From positions 1 through 19,046 of the forward strand of contig CAYQAJ010000076.1 in NCBI GenBank assembly GCA_964415245.1: a stretch of DNA of 19,046 nucleotides. The letters are read 5' to 3'. Made by a program: the position numbers and the translations under genes. The notes beneath the pieces are model-generated. The model was not told where the DNA came from, did no database searches, and saw only the letters and a program-made list of their open reading frames with translations. Numbering within the stretch: position 1 is the first letter of the stretch; the number at the start of each line of letters is the position of its first letter. This stretch comes from CAYQAJ01 sp964415245 (GTDB lineage Bacteria; Planctomycetota; Planctomycetia; Pirellulales; Pirellulaceae). Positions 7,078 to 14,400 of this stretch are shown here, piece after piece.

Positions 7078-8751
7078 ATGGTCCCAGGCAATACTGCCCT
7101 CCGTCTACTCGCCACCGGTTGCCTGCTGCTGGGCGGCTGCATGGGTTCGCAGTGGCTGGTCAACCGACCAAGCGACGCCACCACGGCCGATTACATCCCC
7201 CAAGAACCCAACGACGCGACCGCAGACAAACGTCCATTGGAAACGACGGCTGGGAAAGCTCAACCAACAGCCAAGATCAGTAGCACCGGCTCTTCGGAAA
7301 TGGGCGACGGCGCGGACGACACCGCAAACGATCCCTTGCTTCAGCGGCTCGAATCGCTTCGGCACGAAGATCCTCAGTTGTACGCCGATTTGCGGTCGGC
7401 GCTGAGCACCGCCGACCCGGCGATGCGGGCCACGCTGGAGCGGCAGTTCGAGGCCCAGTTGTCATTGCGCGGCAACAGCGAGACTGGTGCGGATCGAAAC
7501 GACACCGGCGCATCGGTTCCCTCCGTTATGACGCCGGCGCGCGACGCGGCCCAACCGCCTGCACGCGAGGCTTATTCGCCGCCGGCCAACAGCGCCGCGA
7601 GTGCGCAGGTGGTCGGTTCGGCTCGCGCGACCGTGGGCGACTACTCGCCCTGGTACCGTGACGACGCAGGCGGCGTTCCGGAGCGCAAAGTCGAAAGTCC
7701 TTTTCGAGACGACCCGGCCCCGAGTTCCCCCACGCTCGTGGCCAGTCGAGCTGATTCCCATTCGGCAGCGGCCGATCCGGCCCGCTCACCCGCTTCGGTC
7801 GGCGCGGCGGGACAGCCGGTCGAAGTGCCCGCAGCGAGTCAGTCGGCCAGCGATCCTTCGTCGTCAAGTTTCGCCTCGCGCGGCGACAACGAAGCTGGCA
7901 AGGACGACAATAGCGATGCCAAAGATGACTGGCGAGCGCTACTGGAGCGAACGATTGTCGCGCTGGAAGATCGATTGCGGTCCGTCCCACCGGCCGGAGC
8001 GGTCGGCCTCTCGGGCGTTGTCAACTCCTCGTCGACCGACACGTCGGGCGGTTCGCACAACGATGCCGCCGCGGCCGACGTTGCCGTCAACGGCGCGTAC
8101 AACGGCGAACGTCTAACGGCAGACGAACGCGCCCGACTCGAAACGTATCTTCGCCTGCTGTACGTGGCAGCGGGCCGGCACGACGACGCCGTGAAGCCCG
8201 TCACCCAGTGGGACGAGCCACTCGAGGAGTACTGGAAGAACCAGTTGCACGGCCTGTCGGTGGCGCTGGACAGCCGCGGCATGCCGCTCGTCGACCGTCG
8301 CGCGGCACTGGCGCTACGCCATCTGCGGGAAGCCGAGTCGCATCTCGCCGCCGCCAGCACGCTCGACGTGCGCAACCTGACGTTTTGCACCCGCGTCGAC
8401 AGCTTCGGGCGGTACACCGAGTTCGACCAATACGAATTCCGGGCCGACCAGGAGGTGCTGCTCTACGTCGAAATCGACAATTTCAGCGTCACCTCCCAAC
8501 CCGAAGGACACGAAACGGCCCTCACCGGCAGCTACCAGGTATTCGACACGAGCGGCCGACGAGTCGCCGACCACACGTTCCCCACCGAACGGGAAATCTG
8601 CCGCAACCGACGACGCGACTTCTTCATTCCGTATCGCGTGTACATGCCCAAGTCACTTGCCCCGGGAAAGTACACGCTCCAGCTCACGATCGAGGACGTA
8701 CACGCCGAGAAATTCGGCCAGGGATCAATTCAGTTCACGATCAAGAACTGA
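7078..8751 (+). CDS. Large putative lipoprotein with a C-terminal beta-rich domain, function unknown
   Basis: A 557-aa protein with a lipoprotein signal peptide: the hydrophobic stretch LRLLATGCLLLGG precedes Cys21 in the lipobox-like LGGC (18-21), so it should be lipid-anchored in the envelope. Residues about 25-330 are low-complexity, rich in Ala, Ser, Asp and Pro, with a short acidic/helical stretch near 95-130. A helical segment around 345-430 precedes a compact C-terminal domain (434-557) with strands such as VLLYVEIDNFSV, YQVFDTSGRRV, FFIPYRVYMP and GKYTLQLTIEDV. It reads like a beta-sandwich, but I do not recognise the family. I use ATG 7078 because the lipobox then sits at a normal distance; the upstream open frame only translates repeats. 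It follows holA by 215 bp on the same strand. Confidence 0.75.
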   Translation: MVPGNTALRLLATGCLLLGGCMGSQWLVNRPSDATTADYIPQEPNDATADKRPLETTAGKAQPTAKISSTGSSEMGDGADDTANDPLLQRLESLRHEDPQLYADLRSALSTADPAMRATLERQFEAQLSLRGNSETGADRNDTGASVPSVMTPARDAAQPPAREAYSPPANSAASAQVVGSARATVGDYSPWYRDDAGGVPERKVESPFRDDPAPSSPTLVASRADSHSAAADPARSPASVGAAGQPVEVPAASQSASDPSSSSFASRGDNEAGKDDNSDAKDDWRALLERTIVALEDRLRSVPPAGAVGLSGVVNSSSTDTSGGSHNDAAAADVAVNGAYNGERLTADERARLETYLRLLYVAAGRHDDAVKPVTQWDEPLEEYWKNQLHGLSVALDSRGMPLVDRRAALALRHLREAESHLAAASTLDVRNLTFCTRVDSFGRYTEFDQYEFRADQEVLLYVEIDNFSVTSQPEGHETALTGSYQVFDTSGRRVADHTFPTEREICRNRRRDFFIPYRVYMPKSLAPGKYTLQLTIEDVHAEKFGQGSIQFTIKN

Positions 8752-8767
8752 TCGGTCCAACCCCGTT

Positions 8768-8823
8768 GTGGCGCGGTCTCCCGACCGCGACACAGCAAAT
8801 GGCACGGTCAGGAGACCGTGCCA
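8768..8823. repeat. Two adjacent hairpins of the GGCACGGTC / GACCGTGCC family
   Basis: The first hairpin (8768-8793) has 11-bp arms with one mismatch and a TCCC loop. The second (8800-8823) has perfect 10-bp arms, TGGCACGGTC and GACCGTGCCA, with an AGGA loop. A further half-copy, GAGACCGTGCCGTAACC, follows at 8830-8846. They begin 17 bp after the lipoprotein stop codon. No T-run follows, so they are not a classic intrinsic terminator, though they could still protect the 3' end of the mRNA. Confidence 0.75.
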
Positions 8824-8935
8824 TAACCGAGAGACCGTGCCGTAACCACGTGCGACTCGTCGTCCTCCTCTGCCCTGTCGCCTGTCGACCACGCGCGAAC
8901 CTTGGCTAGCCGGACCTGTCATTGGTCATTTGGAT

Positions 8936-9145
8936 TTGGTCCTTGGTCATTTGGACTTGGTCCTTGGTCATTTCCGCGCCGCGTCGTGGTNNNNNNNNNN
9001 NNNNNNNNNNNNNNNNNNNNNNNNNNNNNNNNNNNNNNNNNNNNNNNNNNNNNNNNNNNNNNNNNNNNNNNNNNNNNNNNNNNNNNNNNNTTGGTCCTTG
9101 GTCATTTGGACTTGGTCCTTGGTCATTTCCGCGCCGCGTCGTGGT
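8936..9145. repeat. 21-bp tandem units and 55-bp identical flanks around a 100-N assembly gap
   Basis: The last 55 bases before the Ns (8936-8990) are identical to the first 55 bases after them (9091-9145). Each block holds two near-copies of a 21-bp unit containing CATTTGGACTTGGTCCTTGGT; a third, variant unit starts at about 8927. The N run (8991-9090) is exactly 100 bases, the usual scaffolding placeholder. Confidence 0.9.
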
Positions 9146-9150
9146 AGAAT
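9145..9150 (+). promoter_or_regulatory. Possible -10 element for the oxidase gene
   Basis: TAGAAT matches the sigma70 -10 consensus at 5 of 6 positions and lies 34 bp before the GTG start. It begins at the last base of the 55-bp repeat, so any -35 would be inside the repeat. No well-spaced TTGACA-like box is seen (TTGGTC at 9119-9124 is 20 bp away). Confidence 0.3.
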
Positions 9151-9183
9151 CGCCCCCGACTTGCACGGAAAAAGGGCGTTGGT

Positions 9184-10326
9184 GTGACCGCATACGATGT
9201 CATCGTCGTGGGAACGGGCGGCGTGGGGAGCGCCGCCTTGATGCACTTGGCCGAGCGGGGGGCGCGCGTGCTGGGGTTGGATCGCTTCGAGGGAGGCCAC
9301 GACCGAGGCAGCTCGCACGGCCAGACCCGCATCATCCGGCAGGCCTACTTCGAGCATCCCGACTATGTGCCGCTGCTGCGCCGCGCTTATGAGCTCTGGG
9401 CCAAGCTCGAACACGAGCACGAAGAGCGGCTTTTTCATCAGGCGGGGCTGCTGCAAGTCGGTCCGTCCGATGGCACCGTGGTGCCGGGAGTGATGGATAG
9501 CGCCCAGCAGCATGACATTCCCGTCGAGCGTTTTTCGCCAGAGGAGGCCTCGCGACGTTTTCCGGGATTCCACGTGCCCGATCGTTACGAAGCCGTGTTC
9601 GAGCCCGCTGCCGGCTACCTGCTGGTGGAACAATGCGTGCTGGCGCACCTGAGCCAGGCACGGCGATGGGGAGCCGAGATTCGCGCCGACGTCGCGGTCC
9701 ACTCGCTGGCGGCTTCGCCGGACGAAGTGGCCGTTCTCACCGACGGGGGCACCATACTCGCGCCGCGCGTCATCGTAACGGCCGGCGCGTGGTCGGCGGA
9801 GCTACTGGGCAAGCTGCCGGTCCGCTTTCGCGTCCTGCGCAAACATCTGCACTGGTTTGCCAACGACGATGCCCGATATCGGCGAGACAGCGGCTGTCCG
9901 GCCTATCTGTATGAAACGCCGGAGGGATTCTTCTACGGCTTTCCACAGTTCGACGAGTGGGGCGTCAAGACGGCCATGCACAGCGGCGGCGAAGAGATCG
10001 ACGATCCCCTGGCAGTCGACCGAAGTGTCGACCCCGTGGAGCTTACGCAAGTGCGCGCGTTCCTCGCTGCCCATCTGCCCGGCGTGTCGACAACCACCAC
10101 GCACCATGAGACGTGCTTTTACACCATGTCGCCCGACGAGAACTTCATCGTCGACTTTCACCCGCAACATCCGAATGTCGTGCTGGCGGCCGGCCTGTCG
10201 GGTCATGGCTTCAAGTTCACCTCGGTGCTGGGCGAAGCCCTGGCCGATCTGGCCTTGGAGGGCCACACCGACCTGCCAATCGGCTTCCTCGGGCTGAATC
10301 GTCTGAGGAGCGCAGCGCAGCCGTAG
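9184..10326 (+). CDS. Monomeric sarcosine oxidase / N-methyltryptophan oxidase-type flavoenzyme
   Basis: This family uses covalently bound FAD and O2 to oxidise N-methyl amino acids such as sarcosine, giving the amine, formaldehyde and H2O2 in the cytoplasm. The 380-aa length matches (about 370-390). An N-terminal dinucleotide-binding motif is VIVVGTGGVGSAA (6-18). GSSHGQTRIIRQAY (42-55) matches Bacillus MSOX, with Arg49 and Arg52 at the same numbers. Lys262 and His266 in VKTAMH match the MSOX O2-activating Lys265 and His269. Cys311 in ETCFYTMSPDE is the expected covalent FAD attachment site, and AAGLSGHGFKF (335-345) closes the flavin site. The start is GTG 9184, with GAAAAAGGG as a plausible Shine-Dalgarno; no ATG fits. 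The exact substrate (sarcosine, other N-methyl amino acids or a pipecolate-like amine) cannot be decided from sequence. Confidence 0.88.
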   Translation: MTAYDVIVVGTGGVGSAALMHLAERGARVLGLDRFEGGHDRGSSHGQTRIIRQAYFEHPDYVPLLRRAYELWAKLEHEHEERLFHQAGLLQVGPSDGTVVPGVMDSAQQHDIPVERFSPEEASRRFPGFHVPDRYEAVFEPAAGYLLVEQCVLAHLSQARRWGAEIRADVAVHSLAASPDEVAVLTDGGTILAPRVIVTAGAWSAELLGKLPVRFRVLRKHLHWFANDDARYRRDSGCPAYLYETPEGFFYGFPQFDEWGVKTAMHSGGEEIDDPLAVDRSVDPVELTQVRAFLAAHLPGVSTTTTHHETCFYTMSPDENFIVDFHPQHPNVVLAAGLSGHGFKFTSVLGEALADLALEGHTDLPIGFLGLNRLRSAAQP

Positions 10327-10411
10327 CGCAGGCGTGTTGCGTTACGGTACCGCCCGGGCCTGAATGTGCGCTATCTTCCGCCATATCACCCGCGCGGGCC
10401 GACGATCTTGG

Positions 10412-10441
10412 TTGCCCCACGCGACGGCCATTCGGTACACT
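10412..10441 (+). promoter_or_regulatory. Possible promoter of the thioredoxin-like/PDZ gene
   Basis: TTGCCC at 10412-10417 and TACACT at 10436-10441 are 18 bp apart and each matches the sigma70 consensus at 4 of 6 positions. This would give a leader of about 30 nt that includes the GGGAG Shine-Dalgarno at 10464-10468. It is tentative, since planctomycetes use many alternative sigma factors. Confidence 0.25.
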
Positions 10442-10476
10442 GGGGCTTGCCGACCGTGCTTCCGGGAGTCCACACC

Positions 10477-11802
10477 ATGAAGTTGCCCCGTCTTGTTCCC
10501 GCATGCCTGGTCGTGTTGGCAGTGCTTCCCGCCGTTGCGCAAGACCGCGAGACCAAGGTTCGCGACGACCGCCGCCGGCTCGAAGCCGACGAGAGCTGGG
10601 TCTACAACGATCTGGAGCGGGCCATCGAGACCGCCCGCAGCGAGAACAAGCCGCTATTGGTGGCCGTGCGGTGTATCCCGTGCGAGGCGTGCGCCGAGTT
10701 CGACGACCAAGTGGTGCGGCGCGACCCCGAGATTCGCAGCCTGATGGACCAGTTCGTGTGCGTTCGCATCGTGCAAACCAACGGCATGGACCTGGAGCAA
10801 TTCCAGTTCGACTACGACCTCAGCTTCTCCGTGCTGTTGATGAACGCCGACGGCACCATTTACGGCCGCTACGGCACCCGCAGCGAACTGAAGGAGGCCG
10901 AGAAGGACATTTCGATGGTCGGCTTCCGCAAGACGCTCGAAGCCGCTTTGAAGCTCCACGGTCGGTACCCCGATAACAAGCAGTACTTCGTCGGCAAGCA
11001 AGGGCACCCCGTCGATATCAAGCGACCCGAGCTGTTGCCGTCGCTCAAGGGCAAATACGGCTCGACGCTCGATTACGACGGCCAGGTCGTGCGAAGCTGC
11101 ATCCACTGCCACCAGGTGCGCGACGCCCAGCGGCTGGTGTATCGCTCGGCCGGCGAGCCGCTTCCGCCGCAGCAGTTGTTCCCCAATCCCGGGCCCAACG
11201 TGTTGGGCATCTCGCTCGATCCCCAGGAGCGGGCCACCGTGGCGACCGTCGCGCCCGATTCGATCGCCGACGCGGCGGGCATGATAGTGGGCGATGAGAT
11301 TCTGCTAATCGACGGACAGGCGATTCTGTCGATCGCCGACGTGCAGTGGGTGCTGCACGGGACGGGCGAGTCGGCCGAACTGCCCGCTCTCGTACGGCGC
11401 GGCAATGAGAAGGAGCTCCTCACACTTTCGCTGCCGGAAGGTTGGCGCGGACGCGACAACCTTTCCTGGCGGGCAACTTCGTGGGAGCTGCGACGCATGG
11501 GAACGGGGGGCTTGGTGCTCGAAACCGCGACCGACGAACAGCGCCGCGCCGCCGGTTTGGACGACGACGATTCGATGGCGCTCCGCGTGAAGTACGTGGG
11601 CCAGTACGGCGAGCACGCCGTCGGCAAGAATGCCGGCTTCCGCGAGGGCGACCTGATCGTGCAATTCGGCGAACGAACCGACCTGGCACGCGAGACCGAC
11701 CTGTTGGCCTATGCCATTCAGAACACGCGGCCCGGCGAAAAGGTCAAGGTGACCGTGGTACGCGGCCGGCAGCGGATGGTGTTCGAGCTGCCGATGCAAT
11801 GA
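10477..11802 (+). CDS. Exported thioredoxin-like protein with CxxCH motif and two PDZ domains
   Basis: A 441-aa protein with a Sec signal peptide (1 to about 22; KLPRLVPACLVVLAVLPAVAQ spans it). It probably acts in the periplasm. Residues about 45-165 look like a thioredoxin-like (Thioredoxin_7-type) domain: NKPLLVAVRC precedes a cysteine cluster CIPCEAC (66-72), where C69-x-x-C72 aligns with the WCxxC redox site and Cys66 is extra. A separate SCIHCHQ segment (207-213) is a CxxCH motif typical of c-type haem attachment. PDZ-like domains follow at about 240-318 (GISLD, AADAAGMIVGDEILLIDG region) and 360-437 (NAGFREGDLIVQFG, then GEKVKVTVVRG). There is no protease catalytic triad. ATG 10477 has GGGAG 8 bp upstream. 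It is followed 42 bp later by msrA, so the two are probably co-transcribed. Function is inferred: redox partner or scaffold. Confidence 0.8.
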   Translation: MKLPRLVPACLVVLAVLPAVAQDRETKVRDDRRRLEADESWVYNDLERAIETARSENKPLLVAVRCIPCEACAEFDDQVVRRDPEIRSLMDQFVCVRIVQTNGMDLEQFQFDYDLSFSVLLMNADGTIYGRYGTRSELKEAEKDISMVGFRKTLEAALKLHGRYPDNKQYFVGKQGHPVDIKRPELLPSLKGKYGSTLDYDGQVVRSCIHCHQVRDAQRLVYRSAGEPLPPQQLFPNPGPNVLGISLDPQERATVATVAPDSIADAAGMIVGDEILLIDGQAILSIADVQWVLHGTGESAELPALVRRGNEKELLTLSLPEGWRGRDNLSWRATSWELRRMGTGGLVLETATDEQRRAAGLDDDDSMALRVKYVGQYGEHAVGKNAGFREGDLIVQFGERTDLARETDLLAYAIQNTRPGEKVKVTVVRGRQRMVFELPMQ

Positions 11803-11844
11803 CCCAAACGCATCTTATTTTCGAGAACCCGGAGGAAACGGATC

Positions 11845-12696
11845 ATGTCCCAAGCCAAACGGACCGATCGAGCGACGCGCCCTGTGCGGCCCGGCGTCCG
11901 ATGGATAGTCGTCGCCGCGCTCGCTGTGTTGCTGATCGGAGCCGCGGGCTGGGCGTTGGTACGCGGTCCGCTGAGCGGCTGGATGTCGCGTTACGCCGCG
12001 GCTTCCGACACGACCGACGACCACGCGACCCGCGACGGCAAGGGCGAAGTCCCCCCCATCGACGCCTCGGCTCCCGAGGTGACCGAAACCGCCACCTTCG
12101 CCCTCGGCTGCTTCTGGCACCCGGACTCGCAGTTCGGCGTATTGCCCGGCGTCGTCCGCACCCGCGTCGGCTACTCGGGCGGAACGAAGGTCGACCCCAC
12201 GTATCACGACCTGGGCAACCACGCCGAGACGATCCAAATCGACTTCGACCCTGAAAAGATCACGTACGAGCAATTGCTCGACTCGTTTTTCACGCTGCAC
12301 AACCCCTGCACGCGCTCGTTCAGTTTGCAGTATCGCTCGGCCATCTTCGTACGTGACGATGAGCAGCGCAAAGCCGCCGAGGCCGCGAAGAAACGGTACG
12401 CCGAAAAGGAAGGCCGTGCCGTGCTCACCGCCATCCTGTCCGCGGACAAGTTCTACCTCGCCGAGGACTACCACCAGAAATACCTGCTCAAGCGCAAGAA
12501 GAAGCTTTATGCCGAACTGGCACGCTACTATCCCGACGAGCGCGACTTCATTAACTCGACGGCGGTGGCTCGCGCGTGCGGTTACGTCGACGGCAACGGC
12601 ACGGCGGAATCGCTGGAAGCGGACATCGACTCGCTCGGCCTGAGCGACGAGGCGAAGGAGATTCTCCGCAGCGAACACAAGGCCCGCGCGCATTAG
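11845..12696 (+). CDS. msrA: Membrane-anchored peptide methionine sulfoxide reductase A
   Basis: MsrA reduces methionine-S-sulfoxide in proteins. The 283-aa protein is longer than a basic MsrA (about 170-210). A charged N-terminus and a single membrane helix (about 19-38) are followed by a 40-residue linker. The catalytic domain begins at TATFALGCFW with the nucleophile Cys89, then VRTRVGYSGG (104-113), PTYHDLGNHAETIQIDFDP (118-136), LQYRSAIF (161-168) and FYLAEDYHQKYL (203-214). No lipobox is present. A C-terminal extension (about 232-283) has NSTAVARACGY with Cys245, a possible resolving cysteine. The strong GGAGGA (11831-11836) 8 bp before ATG 11845 fixes the start. The topology, with positive N-terminus inside, places the enzyme on the periplasmic side. 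The exported redox/PDZ gene immediately upstream suggests an envelope repair role. Confidence 0.92.
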   Translation: MSQAKRTDRATRPVRPGVRWIVVAALAVLLIGAAGWALVRGPLSGWMSRYAAASDTTDDHATRDGKGEVPPIDASAPEVTETATFALGCFWHPDSQFGVLPGVVRTRVGYSGGTKVDPTYHDLGNHAETIQIDFDPEKITYEQLLDSFFTLHNPCTRSFSLQYRSAIFVRDDEQRKAAEAAKKRYAEKEGRAVLTAILSADKFYLAEDYHQKYLLKRKKKLYAELARYYPDERDFINSTAVARACGYVDGNGTAESLEADIDSLGLSDEAKEILRSEHKARAH

Positions 12697-12758
12697 CCGC
12701 GCACCCGCGCAGCGCGACGTATGGCCGGCACGCATCACGCTCTCAGGAATCGCACCGA

Positions 12759-13949
12759 GTGAATCCTTCTGCTCGTCCACTCGAGCCGCCGGTTCGTACG
12801 CTCATGGGCCCCGGCCCCAGCGACGTACATCCCCGCGTGCTGCGGGCGCTGGGCAGTTCCACGGTCGGCCATCTCGACCCGTACTATTTGGAGTTGATGG
12901 ACGGCCTGCAATCCATGCTGCGCGCGCTGATGCGCACCGAGAACGACATGACCATGGCCATCAGCGCCACCGGTTCCGCGGGCATGGAGGCGGCCGTTGT
13001 CAACCTCATCGAGCCGGGCGACGCCATGCTCGTCTGCATCAACGGCGTTTTCGGCATGCGGATGGCCGACGTGGCGGAGCGGGCCGGCGCGGCCGTAACC
13101 AAAGTCGAGCGACCCTGGGGCGAAGTGTTCACGCCCGACGATATCATTCCCGCGCTCGCCTCGGCCAAACCCAAGGTGGTCGGCATTGTGATGGCCGAGA
13201 CGTCGACGGGCGCGTGGCAGCCGATCGAGCCGATCGCCCGCGTGGTGCGCCAGTCGGGCGCCCTGCTCATCGTCGACGCGGTCACCGCGCTGGGGGGCGT
13301 GCCGGTCGAAGTCGACGCCTGGGACATCGACGTGCTCTATTCCGGCTCGCAGAAGTGCCTCAGTTGTCCCCCCGGTTTGGCTCCCATTTCGTTCAGCCCC
13401 CGCGCCATGGAGGTGGTTCTTGGACGCCAGCGCAAGGTGCAAAGCTGGTATCTCGACGTGACGATGCTGGCCAATTACTGGGGCCGCGATCGCGTCTACC
13501 ACCACACCGCCCCCGTGAACATGACGTATGGCCTGTACGAAGCGCTGCGGATCATTCACGAAGAAGGGCTCGACGGGTGTTTCGCCCGGCACATGCGCAA
13601 CCACGAGGCGCTCCGCGACGGCCTGGGCGCCCTGGGCATCGAATTCGCTGCACAAGAAGGCCACCGACTCCCCATGCTCAACGCGGTCCGCATTCCCGCC
13701 GGCGTCGACGACGCACAGGTGCGTCGGGGATTGCTGGAGCGCTTCGGTATCGAAATCGGCGGCGGGCTCGGCGCATTCAAGGGAAAAGTGTGGCGCATCG
13801 GGCTGATGGGATACGCGTCCCGCAGTGCCAACGTGCTGCTCTTTCTCGCGGCGCTGGAACAGCTTCTGGCCGAGCAGGGCTGCCGCTTCGAGCGCGGCGC
13901 GAGCATAGCGGCAGCCAATCTCCGATACGAAGTTGCGCAAAGAAAGTAA
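12759..13949 (+). CDS. Class V aminotransferase, alanine-glyoxylate (serine-glyoxylate) type
   Basis: A PLP-dependent enzyme of the AGXT group, which transfers amino groups from alanine or serine to glyoxylate, giving glycine. It is 396 aa. Close matches to human AGT include LMGPGPSDVHPRVL (15-28), the PLP-phosphate region ISATGSAGMEAAVVNLIEPGD (68-88), IVDAVTALGG (171-180; Asp173 pairs with the PLP ring), Schiff-base Lys199 in YSGSQKCLSCPPG, and WYLDVTMLANYWG with the YHHT motif (247-250) near the substrate site. The start is GTG 12759: AGGA lies about 10 bp upstream, and the next ATG (12804) would remove conserved N-terminal residues. It sits 62 bp after msrA, so it may share that transcript. 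Alanine, serine or another donor cannot be told apart here. Confidence 0.9.
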   Translation: MNPSARPLEPPVRTLMGPGPSDVHPRVLRALGSSTVGHLDPYYLELMDGLQSMLRALMRTENDMTMAISATGSAGMEAAVVNLIEPGDAMLVCINGVFGMRMADVAERAGAAVTKVERPWGEVFTPDDIIPALASAKPKVVGIVMAETSTGAWQPIEPIARVVRQSGALLIVDAVTALGGVPVEVDAWDIDVLYSGSQKCLSCPPGLAPISFSPRAMEVVLGRQRKVQSWYLDVTMLANYWGRDRVYHHTAPVNMTYGLYEALRIIHEEGLDGCFARHMRNHEALRDGLGALGIEFAAQEGHRLPMLNAVRIPAGVDDAQVRRGLLERFGIEIGGGLGAFKGKVWRIGLMGYASRSANVLLFLAALEQLLAEQGCRFERGASIAAANLRYEVAQRK

Positions 13950-14017
13950 TCTGCGTCGAGTGCGCCGCAGCTTGTTTCACGGAGCCGCAACAAGTCGCAC
14001 GACGCCGCGCCGGATGC

Positions 14018-14046
14018 TTGCAATGCCGGCAGGCCATTGCTATCAT
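14018..14046 (+). promoter_or_regulatory. Probable sigma70-type promoter of csrA
   Basis: TTGCAA (14018-14023), a 17-bp spacer and TATCAT (14041-14046) match the consensus at 4 and 5 of 6 positions. A start near 14053 would give a leader of about 53 nt before the csrA ATG. This is the best-looking promoter in the window, but it rests on sequence similarity only. Confidence 0.45.
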
Positions 14047-14105
14047 CAAGTGTTCTACTGAACAGTAGCCGGTGTGCTTCCGGCCAGGAATCCGGGGCGC
14101 TCTCG

Positions 14106-14294
14106 ATGCTTGTGTTGAGCCGAAAAATCGGCGAGCGGATTCTGATCGGCGACAAGATCTCGGTTACCGTTGTGCGCATCAGCGGCGGCGGCGTGAGGAT
14201 CGGGATCGAAGCGCCTCCAGAAATGGCGGTGATTCGCGAAGAGCTGGCCGAGGAGATGAATCCGGAGCGGCAGACGCGCGAGGCGCAGCCGTAG
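14106..14294 (+). CDS. csrA: Translational regulator CsrA
   Basis: CsrA is a small dimeric RNA-binding protein that binds GGA motifs in mRNA leaders and represses or alters translation. The 62-aa protein has the whole canonical fold: MLVLSRKIGERILIGDKISV (1-20), TVVRISGGGVRIGIEAPPEM (21-40) and AVIREELAEEM, in which Arg44 of IREE is the conserved RNA-contacting arginine. ATG 14106 gives the invariant MLVLSR start; no good Shine-Dalgarno is seen next to it, since GGAATCCGGGG lies further off. It is alone on the plus strand, 157 bp after the aminotransferase and convergent with the ftsQ-like gene. No flagellar genes or fliW are nearby, so its regulon cannot be inferred. Confidence 0.95.
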   Translation: MLVLSRKIGERILIGDKISVTVVRISGGGVRIGIEAPPEMAVIREELAEEMNPERQTREAQP

Positions 14295-14361
14295 ACTCGG
14301 GCTTGGCGTCTCCCCGCGCGTCACCGCGCATGGCTTGCGCGCTCTCGCGACAACCGCGAGC

Positions 14362-14385
14362 CGCCGTCGTATTCGAGCGACGGCG
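14362..14385. terminator. Possible intrinsic terminator of csrA
   Basis: A perfect 8-bp stem, CGCCGTCG (14362-14369) and CGACGGCG (14378-14385), with an 8-nt loop is followed by TTCTCATTT on the plus strand. A smaller perfect 6-bp hairpin (CTCGCG ACAAC CGCGAG, 14344-14360) lies just before it. The T-run is interrupted, so strength is uncertain. It sits between the convergent csrA and ftsQ-like genes. Confidence 0.4.
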
Positions 14386-14400
14386 TTCTCATTTCGTGCT

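Larger units (their letters stand above)
8752..9183. other. Repeat-rich intergenic stretch with a scaffold gap
   Basis: No gene is visible here. Two adjacent hairpins follow the lipoprotein stop, then 21-bp tandem units, the 100-N gap and a repeat of the same flank. All are listed separately. The true length of this region is unknown because of the gap. Confidence 0.7.

Noticed and set aside
8920..9145. Repeated units around the N gap as a CRISPR array
   Set aside because: The units are contiguous 21-bp tandems with no unique spacers of constant length, and no cas gene is present.
10477..11802. HtrA/DegP-like serine protease because of the two PDZ domains
   Set aside because: There is no trypsin-like domain or GNSGG motif; the N-terminal domain is thioredoxin-like.
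12735..13940. 401-aa minus-strand open frame
   Set aside because: Antisense shadow of the aminotransferase gene; His/Gly/Arg/Val-rich composition without motifs.
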